Both the position numbers and the translations under genes were made by a program. From NCBI GenBank assembly GCA_030682595.1, contig JAUXNZ010000189.1:1-12446 (forward strand): 12,446 nt of DNA, given 5' to 3'. The notes below the pieces were generated by a model. It made no database searches. It was not told the DNA's origin and saw nothing but the letters and a program-made list of their open reading frames with translations. This document shows positions 1 through 7,529 of the stretch, one piece after another (within the stretch, counting starts at the first letter, position 1; each line of letters opens with the position of its first letter). Origin of the DNA: Rhodocyclaceae bacterium (GTDB taxonomy: Bacteria > Pseudomonadota > Gammaproteobacteria > Burkholderiales > Rhodocyclaceae).

Positions 1-516
<516 letters not shown>

Positions 517-520
<4 letters not shown>

Positions 521-1692
521 ACGATAAATCACACTATCAACTCGACACCCTGGCGGTGCGCGCCGGCCAGGAACGCAGCCAGTTTGGCGAGCATAGCGAG
601 GCGCTTTACCTCACCTCCAGTTTTGTCTTTGCCAGCGCGGCGCAGGCGGCGGCGCGCTTTTCCGGTGAGGAGGAAGGCAACGTCTATTCGCGCTTCACCA
701 ATCCCACTGTCACCATGCTGCAGGAGCGGCTGGCCGCCCTGGAAGGTGCCGAGGCCTGCATTGCCACCGCCAGTGGCATGGCAGCGATCCTGGCCACCCT
801 CATGGCGTTGCTCAAGGCCGGTGACCATATCGTTGCCGCACGCGGCATCTTTGGTGCCAGCCAGCAGATGTTCGGCAACATCATGCCGCGTTTCGGCGTC
901 ACCACGACATTTGTCACCGGCAGTGCGCCGGCGTCCTTCCAAACCGCGCTACAGCCGAATACCAAACTCGTTTTCGTCGAAACGCCGTCGAACCCGCTCA
1001 CCGAAGTGTTCGACATCGCCGCGTTGGCCACCATCGCCCATGCGGCGGGCGCGCTGCTCGTGGTCGACAACTGTTTCTGTACGCCAGTATTGCAACGCCC
1101 GCTTGAACTGGGCGCCGATCTCATCATTCATTCGGCCACCAAATATCTCGATGGCCAGGGTCGCGTGCTGGGTGGCGCGGTCTGCGGCGGCAAGGGTCCG
1201 GTCGAGGAGGTCTTTAAGTTCATGCGCACGGCCGGGCCGACCCTCTCGGCCTTCAACGCCTGGGTCATCCTGAAGGGCCTCGAAACGCTCAAGATCCGCA
1301 TGCAGGCGCAGTCAGCCAGCGCACTCGATCTCGCGCACCGACTCGAAGCCTTGCCCGGCGTGGCGCGGGTGTTTTATCCTGGCTTGCCCTCGCATCCGCA
1401 ACATGCACTGGCCATGCGCCAGCAGGCAACGGGCGGCGCGATTGTCGCCTTCGAGGTGAAGGGCGGGCGGACGGCAGCCTGGCGCGTCATCGATGCCTGC
1501 CGGATGCTCTCGATCACGGCCAATCTGGGCGACGTGAAAACCACCCTGACCCATCCTGCCTCCACGACCCATGGCCGTATTTCCCCCGAGGCGCGCGCCG
1601 AATCCGGCATCACCGAAGGCCTGCTCCGCGTCGCCGTCGGCCTGGAAGCCGTCGACGACATCGAAGCCGACCTGCGGCGCGGCCTGAACTGA
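517..1692 (+). CDS. metZ: O-succinylhomoserine sulfhydrylase
   Basis: This is a PLP enzyme of the Cys/Met metabolism family. MetZ joins sulfide to O-succinylhomoserine to form homocysteine in methionine synthesis. The 391-residue length is normal for the family. The N-terminal part has the conserved YSRFTNPT segment (Tyr57, Arg59), then ATASGMAAI and FVETPSNPLTEVFDI. The PLP lysine is Lys209 in HSATKYLDGQGRVLGG, and the late SLGD-type segment appears as TANLGDVKTTLTHPASTTH. The ATG overlaps the purF stop as ATGA, suggesting translational coupling, and purF-metZ adjacency is familiar in Betaproteobacteria. The homologues MetB, MetC and MetY share the fold. The purF linkage and the SATKYLDGQGRVLGG stretch favour MetZ, but the exact acyl-homoserine substrate is inferred. 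Confidence 0.93.
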
Positions 1693-1697
1693 CCCCC

Positions 1698-1718
1698 GAT
1701 TCCCGATTCTTGATTCCT
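1698..1718 (+). repeat. Three tandem 7-bp units, GATTCNN
   Basis: Three back-to-back heptamers, GATTCCC, GATTCTT and GATTCCT, fill most of the 30-bp gap between the metZ stop and the next ATG. Repeats of the CGATTCCC type are known as intergenic strings in some proteobacteria. Here there are only three units and no function is evident. Confidence 0.6.
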
Positions 1719-1722
1719 GAAA

Positions 1723-2904
1723 ATGAAACGTTCCCGCTTTACGCGTCGCACCCGACAGACCCCTGATACCGAGGAGTTAATCCGCCTCACCACGCAACTC
1801 AGCTTGTCGGGCAGCCGGCTGGAAGATGAATTTTGGGAGCGCAGACTTGCCGGTCTGGTCGAGCGTCTCCTTGCAGGTAATGACGAGGCGGCCTTGAATG
1901 CCGCGCTCGATCATCTTTATGGCGCGGGTGGTCGCGCCTATGACGAACTGGCCGACATGGTTGAATCCTGCGCCGAGTGCCGCCACTACATGATCGAGAG
2001 TGCCGGCGCCGATCAGGACGTGCTGCTGTTTGCCGCCCCGGTGCTGGCCTGGTCGCGCTACGCCATCCCCTCCGGGCAAATTCCGGCGGACGTGCTGGCC
2101 TCCTTGCGCGTGCAACTGCAGGCTCATGTGCTGGCTGCCAATGTGCGCTTTGGCCTGGCCGATTTCTTTTACAGCCCGGATCAGTTGCCGCAAAGTTATA
2201 GCGACACGGCGGCGCTGACCGAGAAGCTGACCAAATCGGCCTTGCACGGCCGCGACCTCAAGCTTGATCCGGCGCAAATGCCCGAAACGATCAACTTCTT
2301 GTCGGACACGCGTTATTTGATCGGCGTGCTCTGCGCGCCGGCCGGCGGGCCGCTGTTCCGCTGGCAGGAAGAGGACGGTAACCGCACCGAGGCGCACAAG
2401 CAGTGGCGCGGGCAGGGCGGTGAAGCGCTCCGCCCGCTCTTGCCCGCCTGTGCGCTCGAGCCCTTGCTGCCGCAGTCATTTCATGCGGCGGTGCGTGAAG
2501 CCGACCGCGCATCGCGGCCGTATTCTCTGCGCTCGGCGGTCTCCTTCCTGCAGACCACGCTCAACGTGAATGCCGCCAATCTGCACGCCGTGGTGGCACC
2601 TTATTACGATCGGCAACTCGAGGAATTCCGCATCGGTTTTACCGTGGACGCGTCGGCCGACGTGGTGCATGGCGTGGTCTGGCCCCTGCTCGAAAACGAG
2701 GACGAGGCCGCCGAGACGCCCGGCCAGATCGAGGCCGTGTTGCGCGAGGCCGGCGTGGCCGAGGTCCTGGTGCTGGACCATCGCTTCCCGCTCGAATATT
2801 GCGACGATTGCGGCGCGCCCCTGTATCCGAACCCTGATGGCGAGCCGGTGCACGCCGAACTGCCGGAGCAGGAAGAAGAAGCGGCGCCACGGCATTTGCA
2901 TTGA
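1723..2904 (+). CDS. DUF2863-like protein of unknown function
   Basis: A 393-residue soluble protein with no signal peptide or membrane segment. I recognise it as resembling the DUF2863 family, found mostly in Betaproteobacteria: a basic start (MKRSRFTRRTRQ), then SLSGSRLEDEFWERRL, and a C-terminal YCDDCGAPLYPNPDGEPVHAELPE. The last segment holds a CxxC (about residues 362-365) that could be half of a metal site. Two more cysteines (CAEC) lie near residue 85, so a Cys4 zinc site split between the two ends is conceivable but unproven. The tail is acidic and Glu-rich. The start is the first ATG after metZ; I see no good Shine-Dalgarno there. It ends 9 bases before recR, so the two are probably co-transcribed. 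The function is unknown. Confidence 0.78.
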   Translation: MKRSRFTRRTRQTPDTEELIRLTTQLSLSGSRLEDEFWERRLAGLVERLLAGNDEAALNAALDHLYGAGGRAYDELADMVESCAECRHYMIESAGADQDVLLFAAPVLAWSRYAIPSGQIPADVLASLRVQLQAHVLAANVRFGLADFFYSPDQLPQSYSDTAALTEKLTKSALHGRDLKLDPAQMPETINFLSDTRYLIGVLCAPAGGPLFRWQEEDGNRTEAHKQWRGQGGEALRPLLPACALEPLLPQSFHAAVREADRASRPYSLRSAVSFLQTTLNVNAANLHAVVAPYYDRQLEEFRIGFTVDASADVVHGVVWPLLENEDEAAETPGQIEAVLREAGVAEVLVLDHRFPLEYCDDCGAPLYPNPDGEPVHAELPEQEEEAAPRHLH

Positions 2905-2913
2905 AAATCAGCC

Positions 2914-3510
2914 GTGACCGAGCCCTCGAGTCTTGATGAACTGATCAAGGCCTTGCGCTGCCTGCCCGGTGTCGGGCCCAAGTCCGCCCAGCGCATGGCC
3001 TACCACTTGTTGCAGCACAACCCGCAAGGCGCCGAGCGGCTGGGAAAGGCGCTTGTTAACGCCCTGAGAACCCTGCGCCGCTGCGATCGCTGCAATGGTT
3101 TCACCGAGGCGGCGATTTGCGATCGTTGTCTGTCCGCCAAGCGGGATACGTCGCAGTTGTGCGTGGTCGAGATGCCGGCGGATCTGAACACGATGGAGCA
3201 GACACACGCCTATCGCGGCCTCTATTACGTGCTGATGGGGCGCTTGAGTCCGCTCGACGGCGTCGGGCCGCGCGAACTGGCTTTCGACCGTTTGTTGGCC
3301 CGCGCCTGCGACGGTCTGGTGAAAGAGGTGATTCTCGCCACCAACCTGACGCATGAGGGCGAAGCGACGGCGCATCATCTTGCCGAGTTGCTGCACGCCC
3401 GTGGCATCAAGGTCAGCCGGATCGCGCGCGGCTTGCCGCTGGGCAGCGAACTTGAATATTCCGATGCCGCCAGCGTGGCGCAGGCGTTGCAGGAACGCCG
3501 GGACTACTGA
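2914..3510 (+). CDS. recR: Recombination mediator RecR
   Basis: RecR works with RecF and RecO to load RecA on gapped single-stranded DNA. All parts are present in 198 residues, the family's normal length. The helix-hairpin-helix is LRCLPGVGPKSAQRMAYHLL (residues 14-33). The zinc finger has Cys57, Cys60, Cys69 and Cys72 (CDRC-x8-CDRC). The Toprim domain spans about 80-175, with VVEMPADL, LSPLDGVGP and EVILATNLTHEGEATAHHL. Translation begins at a GTG, supported by the usual spacing of MTEPSSLDELIKAL before the HhH. In many bacteria recR follows dnaX and ybaB. Here it follows the DUF2863-like gene and precedes the bc1 operon, separated from it by a 103-bp promoter-like gap. Confidence 0.97.
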   Translation: MTEPSSLDELIKALRCLPGVGPKSAQRMAYHLLQHNPQGAERLGKALVNALRTLRRCDRCNGFTEAAICDRCLSAKRDTSQLCVVEMPADLNTMEQTHAYRGLYYVLMGRLSPLDGVGPRELAFDRLLARACDGLVKEVILATNLTHEGEATAHHLAELLHARGIKVSRIARGLPLGSELEYSDAASVAQALQERRDY

Positions 3511-3535
3511 TCGGCAACTCCAACCCATTTAGTTC

Positions 3536-3564
3536 TTTAATCGCGGTACATGCTTCGGTATAAT
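3536..3564 (+). promoter_or_regulatory. Candidate sigma70 promoter of petABC
   Basis: A perfect TATAAT stands at 3559-3564. Seventeen bases upstream is TTTAAT (3536-3541), only a 3/6 match to TTGACA. The 103-bp recR-petA gap is the only sizeable intergenic space before the bc1 operon. The strong -10 makes a promoter likely; the -35 assignment is weak. Confidence 0.5.
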
Positions 3565-3568
3565 CAGA

Positions 3569-3584
3569 CAGTTTTCAGAAACTG
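3569..3584. promoter_or_regulatory. Inverted repeat at the predicted petABC start site
   Basis: CAGTTT-TCAG-AAACTG is a perfect 6-bp inverted repeat with a 4-base centre, beginning 5 bases after the TATAAT. It therefore covers the expected transcription start. It could be an operator half-site pair or a small hairpin at the 5' end of the mRNA. No regulator family can be named from the sequence. Confidence 0.35.
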
Positions 3585-3613
3585 ACGATAAAAAAATACA
3601 GGAACCTCCCTCC

Positions 3614-4210
3614 ATGAGCTGTGACGATAAAGTGGATTGCGGCAGGCGTCGCTTGCTGGTCGCAACTGCCACCGTGGGTGGCGTGGCCGGCGTGGCGGCA
3701 GCCATTCCGTTTGTCAGCACCTTTGCCCCTTCCGAGCGCGCCAAATCCGCCGGCGCCCCCGTCGAGGCCGACATCAGCAAACTGGCGCCAGGCCAGATGA
3801 TGACCGTCGAATGGCGCGGCAAGCCGGTGTGGATCATCCATCGCACCCCGGAAATGCTCGACACGCTGACCAAGCTGACCGACAAGATGGCCGACCCGAA
3901 GTCGGGGCGTCCGATGCAGCCGGGCTACGCCAGGAATGAGCACCGCTCGATCAAGCCCGAGTATCTCGTCGCCATCGGCATCTGCACCCACCTGGGCTGC
4001 TCGCCAACGGAAAAGTTCAAGACCGGCGCCGACTCGGGCCTCACTGACGATTGGCAAGGCGGGTTCTTCTGCCCCTGCCATGGTTCGGTCTTCGATCTGG
4101 CCGGCCGTGTCTACAAGAACATGCCGGCGCCGGACAATCTCGAAGTTCCCCCGCACGTTTATCTGTCCGACGCCAAGATTTTGATTGGCGAAGACAAGAA
4201 GGGAGCCTGA
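3614..4210 (+). CDS. petA: Ubiquinol-cytochrome c reductase, Rieske iron-sulfur subunit
   Basis: The Rieske subunit carries electrons from ubiquinol at the Qo site to cytochrome c1 in the bc1 complex. It has a twin-arginine start (CGRRRLLVATATVGGVAGVAAA, residues 9-30), whose hydrophobic part serves as the membrane anchor; the cluster domain faces the periplasm. The cluster ligands are visible: Cys124 and His126 in CTHLGC, and Cys153 and His156 in CPCHGS. Cys129 and Cys155 are placed for the usual disulfide. The 198-residue length is normal. The start ATG has AGGA about 10 bases upstream. It is first of petA-petB-petC, with 2 bases between its stop and petB. Confidence 0.97.
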   Translation: MSCDDKVDCGRRRLLVATATVGGVAGVAAAIPFVSTFAPSERAKSAGAPVEADISKLAPGQMMTVEWRGKPVWIIHRTPEMLDTLTKLTDKMADPKSGRPMQPGYARNEHRSIKPEYLVAIGICTHLGCSPTEKFKTGADSGLTDDWQGGFFCPCHGSVFDLAGRVYKNMPAPDNLEVPPHVYLSDAKILIGEDKKGA

Positions 4211-4212
4211 GC

Positions 4213-5511
4213 ATGGGCGCCGCCAACACTGACAAATACAAATCCGACGGCACGGCTGCCGGCGGCCTGCTGGAATGGGTCGATGCCCGTTTTCCCCTGC
4301 TGTCGTTGTGGAATGACCATCTGGCCAAGTATTACGCACCGAAGAATTTCAACTTCTGGTATTACTTCGGTTCGCTGGCGATGCTGGTGCTGGGACTGCA
4401 GATCATCACCGGCATCTTCCTGACGATGCACTACAAGCCGGACGCCTCGCTCAACGCCTCCGGCATACCGGCGGCCTTTGCCAGCGTCGAGTACATCATG
4501 CGCGATGTACCCTGGGGCTGGTTGATCCGCTACATGCACTCCACGGGCGCCTCGCTCTTTTTCATCATCATCTACCTGCACATGTTCCGCGGCATGCTCT
4601 ACGGCTCATACCGCAAGCCACGCGAGCTGATCTGGATTTTTGGCATGCTGATCTACCTGTGCCTGATGGCGGAAGCCTTTCTGGGTTATCTGCTGCCCTG
4701 GGGTCAGTTGTCCTACTGGGGGGCGCAGGTGATTGTGAACATGTTTACCGCTATTCCCCTCATTGGTCCTGATCTGGCCCTGTTGCTGCGCGGCGACTAC
4801 GTCGTCTCCGATGCCACGCTGAACCGCTTCTTCGCCTTGCACGTCATCGCCATCCCGTTGGCGCTGGTCGCTTTGGTTGCCGCGCATATCATCGCGCTGC
4901 ACGAGGTCGGTTCCAATAATCCGGACGGTATCGAGATCAAGAAGAAGAAGGGCCCGGACGGCGTCCCGCTTGACGGCATTCCCTTTCACCCGTATTACAC
5001 GGTGAAGGACATCGTCGGCATCGTGGCCTTTTTGATGGTGTTCGCGTTCGTCATCTTCTTCATGCCGGAAGCCGGCGGCTACTTCCTGGAATTCAACAAT
5101 TTCTATCCCGCCGATCCACTGGTGACGCCGCCCCATATTGCGCCGCTGTGGTACTTCTCGCCCTATTACTCAATCCTGCGCGCCAACACGGTGAACTTCT
5201 TCTGGATCGATGCCAAGCTCTGGGGCGTGATCTTCATGGGTCTGGGCACGGTGATCTTTGCCTTTCTGCCCTGGCTTGACCGCAGTCCGGTCAAGTCGAT
5301 CCGCTATCGCGGCCCGCTGTTCAAGGGCGCGCTGGCGATCTTCGTCGTCTGCTTCATCACCCTGGGCGTCCTCGGTACGCTGCCGGCAACTCCCGGTCTC
5401 ACGTTGATTGCGCAGGTCTGCTCCATCCTCTACTTCGCCTTTTTCCTGCTGATGCCGATTTATACGTCGCTCGACAAATGCAAGCCCGAGCCGGAAAGGG
5501 TGACTGGATAA
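4213..5511 (+). CDS. petB: Cytochrome b of the bc1 complex
   Basis: This integral membrane subunit oxidises ubiquinol and passes electrons across the membrane through two b hemes. The chosen ATG gives 432 residues and follows AAGGGAG at the petA end. An open frame extends further upstream but overlaps petA and lacks family sequence. The heme ligands are His109 (YMHSTGAS) and His123 (YLHMFRG) on helix B, and His210 (FALH) and His225 (AAHIIALHEVGSNNP) on helix D. The helix D pair is 15 apart, as I recall for beta- and gammaproteobacterial forms, not 14 as in mitochondria. At the Qo site the usual PEWY is PLWY (residues 311-314). Both cytochrome b halves are fused in one chain, so this is a bc1 and not a split b6-type protein. 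Confidence 0.97.
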   Translation: MGAANTDKYKSDGTAAGGLLEWVDARFPLLSLWNDHLAKYYAPKNFNFWYYFGSLAMLVLGLQIITGIFLTMHYKPDASLNASGIPAAFASVEYIMRDVPWGWLIRYMHSTGASLFFIIIYLHMFRGMLYGSYRKPRELIWIFGMLIYLCLMAEAFLGYLLPWGQLSYWGAQVIVNMFTAIPLIGPDLALLLRGDYVVSDATLNRFFALHVIAIPLALVALVAAHIIALHEVGSNNPDGIEIKKKKGPDGVPLDGIPFHPYYTVKDIVGIVAFLMVFAFVIFFMPEAGGYFLEFNNFYPADPLVTPPHIAPLWYFSPYYSILRANTVNFFWIDAKLWGVIFMGLGTVIFAFLPWLDRSPVKSIRYRGPLFKGALAIFVVCFITLGVLGTLPATPGLTLIAQVCSILYFAFFLLMPIYTSLDKCKPEPERVTG

Positions 5512-6221
5512 TGAAAAAACTGCTCGTTGCTCTCCTGTTTGCGCCGTTGCTGGCTTTTGCTGCCGGCGCCGACGTTCGCCTGGACAAGGCACCCGATCGC
5601 TCCGGCGATTTGCCCGCCCTGCAAAATGGCGCGAAGGTCTTTGTCAATTACTGCCTCAACTGTCACTCGGCGTCCTATTACCGCTACAACCGCCTCACCG
5701 ACATCGGCCTGACGGAACAGCAAATCAAGGACAACCTGATGTTCACCGCAGACAAAGTGGGTGAACCCATGACCATCGCGCTGCGGCGCGCCGACGCAAA
5801 AGCGTGGTTCGGTGTCGCGCCTCCAGATCTGACCTTGATCGCCCGCGCCCGGACTTCCGCGGCTGGTTCCGGGGCCGACTGGCTCTACACCTATCTGCGC
5901 TCCTACCACCGTGACGATTCCCGGCCGACCGGGTGGAACAACCCGGTATTCCCCAACGTCGGCATGCCGCACGCCCTGTGGGAGCTGCAGGGCGAGCAGG
6001 TGATGGACGCGGATCACAAACTCGTGTTGGCCAAGCCCGGTCTCATGACCCCGGCTGACTATGACGCCATGGTCGCCGACCTGGTCGGCTTCCTCACCTA
6101 CGTCGGCGAGCCGATGGCTAATTTCCGCAAGGCACTGGGCGTCGTCGTGCTGATTTTCCTTTTCATCCTGTTTATTGTTTCCTACGCGCTCAAGCGTGAA
6201 TACTGGAAAGATATTCATTAA
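5511..6221 (+). CDS. petC: Cytochrome c1 of the bc1 complex
   Basis: Cytochrome c1 takes electrons from the Rieske protein and hands them to soluble cytochrome c. MKKLLVALLFAPLLAFAAGA is a clear Sec signal peptide, so the heme domain is periplasmic. The heme c site is CLNCH (Cys48, Cys51, His52), and Met152 in VGMPH is the likely sixth ligand. One C-terminal anchor spans about residues 208-225 and is followed by the basic stop-transfer segment KREYWKDIH. It is 236 residues long, the short proteobacterial form. Its ATG shares one base with the petB stop (TAATG), so translation is probably coupled. Confidence 0.97.
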   Translation: MKKLLVALLFAPLLAFAAGADVRLDKAPDRSGDLPALQNGAKVFVNYCLNCHSASYYRYNRLTDIGLTEQQIKDNLMFTADKVGEPMTIALRRADAKAWFGVAPPDLTLIARARTSAAGSGADWLYTYLRSYHRDDSRPTGWNNPVFPNVGMPHALWELQGEQVMDADHKLVLAKPGLMTPADYDAMVADLVGFLTYVGEPMANFRKALGVVVLIFLFILFIVSYALKREYWKDIH

Positions 6222-6319
6222 CCCAACAGCGTGACCATACTGACATGGGACATCGAGATATGAATCCACCCGTCCGTCGCGTGGTGCGTGATTCCGACTA
6301 TTCTTGGGGAACGAGTGCC

Positions 6320-6916
6320 ATGATGAACCTGTATTCGGGCACGACCTGTCCGTTCAGCCATCGTTGCCGTATCGTTCTCTACGAAAAGCAGATGGACTTT
6401 CAGGTGATTGATGTTGACCTGTTCAACAAACCTGAAGACATCGCCGTCATCAACCCGTACAACCGGGTGCCGGTGCTGGTTGATCGCGACCTCGTTCTAT
6501 ATGAATCGAACATCATCAACGAGTACATTGACGAGCGGTTTCCACATCCGCAGTTGATGCCGCCCGATCCGCAAACCCGGGCGAAGGCGCGGCAGTTACT
6601 GCATACGATGGAACACGAGCTGTTCAGTCATATCGATGCGCTCGAACGCAACCTGAAGTCGGCGGACAAGTCGCGCGCGCATATCCGCGATCGACTGGTC
6701 GAGCTGGTGCCCTTGTTCGCCAAGCAGAAATTCCTGCTCGGCGACGATTTTTCGATGCTTGACGTGGCTATCGCGCCTTTGTTGTGGCGCCTGGATCACT
6801 ATGGCATCGAATTGCCGAAGTCGGCGGCGGGCGTCATGAAGTTTGCCGAGCGGATTTTCTCGCGTCAGGGATTCATCGATGCGTTGACGCCGTCGGAAAA
6901 GGTGATGCGCCGCTGA
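6320..6916 (+). CDS. sspA: Stringent starvation protein A
   Basis: SspA is a glutathione-S-transferase-like protein that binds RNA polymerase and affects transcription in stationary phase and acid stress, as known from E. coli. The 198-residue product starts MMNLYSGTTCPFSHRCRIVLYEK, matching the family N-terminus. The thioredoxin-like domain runs to about 80, followed by the helical domain with GDDFSMLDVAIAPLLWRLDHYGIELP and the conserved end TPSEKVMRR. The Phe-Pro-His-Pro surface patch important in E. coli SspA is present as F74-P77. I chose the ATG at 6320, which has GGGGA about 10 bases upstream. An earlier ATG at 6245 adds 25 residues unlike the family and has no clear ribosome site. It lies 98 bases after petC and just before sspB. 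Confidence 0.94.
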   Translation: MMNLYSGTTCPFSHRCRIVLYEKQMDFQVIDVDLFNKPEDIAVINPYNRVPVLVDRDLVLYESNIINEYIDERFPHPQLMPPDPQTRAKARQLLHTMEHELFSHIDALERNLKSADKSRAHIRDRLVELVPLFAKQKFLLGDDFSMLDVAIAPLLWRLDHYGIELPKSAAGVMKFAERIFSRQGFIDALTPSEKVMRR

Positions 6917-6956
6917 TTTTGGCGGGGCATTGCCTGACGCATTTTCCTGTAGCACG

Positions 6957-7385
6957 ATGGCATCCACCAAGCCGTATCTGATTCGCGCCGTTCACGAATG
7001 GTGCCTGGACGAGGGTTTTACGCCTTACCTCGCCGTGCAGGTCGACCCGCGCACCCGCGTGCCGCGCGAATTCGTCAAGGACGGGCAAATCGTTCTGAAC
7101 GTCGGCGCCGAGGCCGCCCACAAACTGCTGATCGGCAACGAAGAGATCAGCTTTCAGGCTCGCTTCAACGGTGCATCCTTCCCGGTGCTGGTGCCGGTTT
7201 CTGCCGTGCTGGCCATCTATGCGCGCGAGAACGGGCAGGGCATGGCTTTCGAGGCCAACCCCGAAAATGCGGCGGGTGAAGAAGTCGGCGCTGGCGGGAC
7301 GGCGAACCTGGAGAATCTGGAAGCCGCGACTGAAAAAACAGAGCCACCCCCGCCCCGCGGCAGCCACCTGACACGCATCAAATAA
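6957..7385 (+). CDS. sspB: ClpXP protease specificity-enhancing factor SspB
   Basis: SspB binds ssrA-tagged and some other substrates and delivers them to ClpXP. The 142-residue protein has the folded substrate-binding domain at about 1-105, recognised by KPYLIRAVHEWCLDEGFTPYLAV, FVKDGQIVLNVGAEAAHKLLIGNEEISFQARFNG and VPVSAVLAIYARENGQGM. An acidic and Pro-rich linker follows, then a short basic end (SHLTRIK) in the place of the ClpX-docking peptide (LRVVK in E. coli). The ATG at 6957 gives the family N-terminus, although no strong Shine-Dalgarno is seen. sspA-sspB order is standard. Its stop lies 3 bases from the tRNA fragment, so the mobile element inserted without damaging it. Confidence 0.95.
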   Translation: MASTKPYLIRAVHEWCLDEGFTPYLAVQVDPRTRVPREFVKDGQIVLNVGAEAAHKLLIGNEEISFQARFNGASFPVLVPVSAVLAIYARENGQGMAFEANPENAAGEEVGAGGTANLENLEAATEKTEPPPPRGSHLTRIK

Positions 7386-7388
7386 CAG

Positions 7389-7433
7389 TGGCGCCCCCAG
7401 CACGAATCGAACGTGCGACCCCCTTCTTAGGAG
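7389..7433 (-). tRNA. 3' half of tRNA-Arg(CCU); element attachment site
   Basis: Read on the minus strand, this is a tRNA 3' half. It has the anticodon loop CTCCTAA (7433-7427, anticodon CCT with U33 and A37), the 3' anticodon strand GAAGG, the variable loop GGGTC, and a T arm with stem GCACG/CGTGC and loop TTCGATT. The 3' acceptor strand TGGGGGC, discriminator G and encoded CCA (7391-7389) complete it. Upstream of the loop the sequence is TACCC, which cannot pair with GAAGG, and no D arm or 5' acceptor strand (expected GCCCCCA) follows. It is therefore a remnant, not a working tRNA. Next to an integrase gene this is best read as an attL/attR with the crossover in or near the anticodon loop. 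Confidence 0.82.
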
Positions 7434-7449
7434 GGGTAAATCCGATTTT

Positions 7450-7469
7450 ACGGTTTTCATGTCAACCGT
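7450..7469. repeat. Inverted repeat between the att site and integrase
   Basis: ACGGTT (7450-7455) and AACCGT (7464-7469) form a perfect 6-bp inverted repeat with an 8-base centre, between the tRNA remnant and the integrase start. The place suits an arm-type integrase or excisionase site, or an operator for the integrase promoter. No T-run follows on either side, so it is a poor terminator. Confidence 0.35.
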
Positions 7470-7507
7470 GCGGCTTTCCGAGCGTTAAAGTTATCTGAAT
7501 GTATTTT

Positions 7508-7527
7508 CGGAGGCAAAACGGAGGCAA
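7508..7527 (+). promoter_or_regulatory. Doubled ribosome-binding sequence before the integrase
   Basis: CGGAGGCAA occurs twice, at 7508-7516 and 7519-7527. The second copy places GGAGG 5 bases before the ATG at 7530 and fixes the start. The first copy is 11 bases further upstream and too distant to serve this ATG directly. Confidence 0.5.
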
Positions 7528-7529
7528 TT

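Noticed and set aside
4051..4212. Upstream extension of the cytochrome b frame
   Set aside because: It overlaps petA, has no family-like sequence, and the ATG at 4213 has a good ribosome site and the usual N-terminus.
6245..6319. Earlier sspA start adding 25 residues
   Set aside because: The extension does not resemble SspA and lacks a ribosome site; MMNLYSGTTCPF is the standard N-terminus.
6222..6319. Separate promoter for sspA
   Set aside because: A TATTCT at 6299-6304 has no acceptable -35 at the right distance; read-through from petABC is equally possible.
6930..6956. TTG start for sspB
   Set aside because: It adds nine residues unlike the family; the ATG at 6957 fits the known N-terminus.
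7389..7440. Alternative tRNA fold with stem CCCCT/AGGGG and anticodon UAA
   Set aside because: It puts C at position 33 and leaves only a 4-base variable loop. The CCU reading has U33, A37 and a 5-base variable loop.
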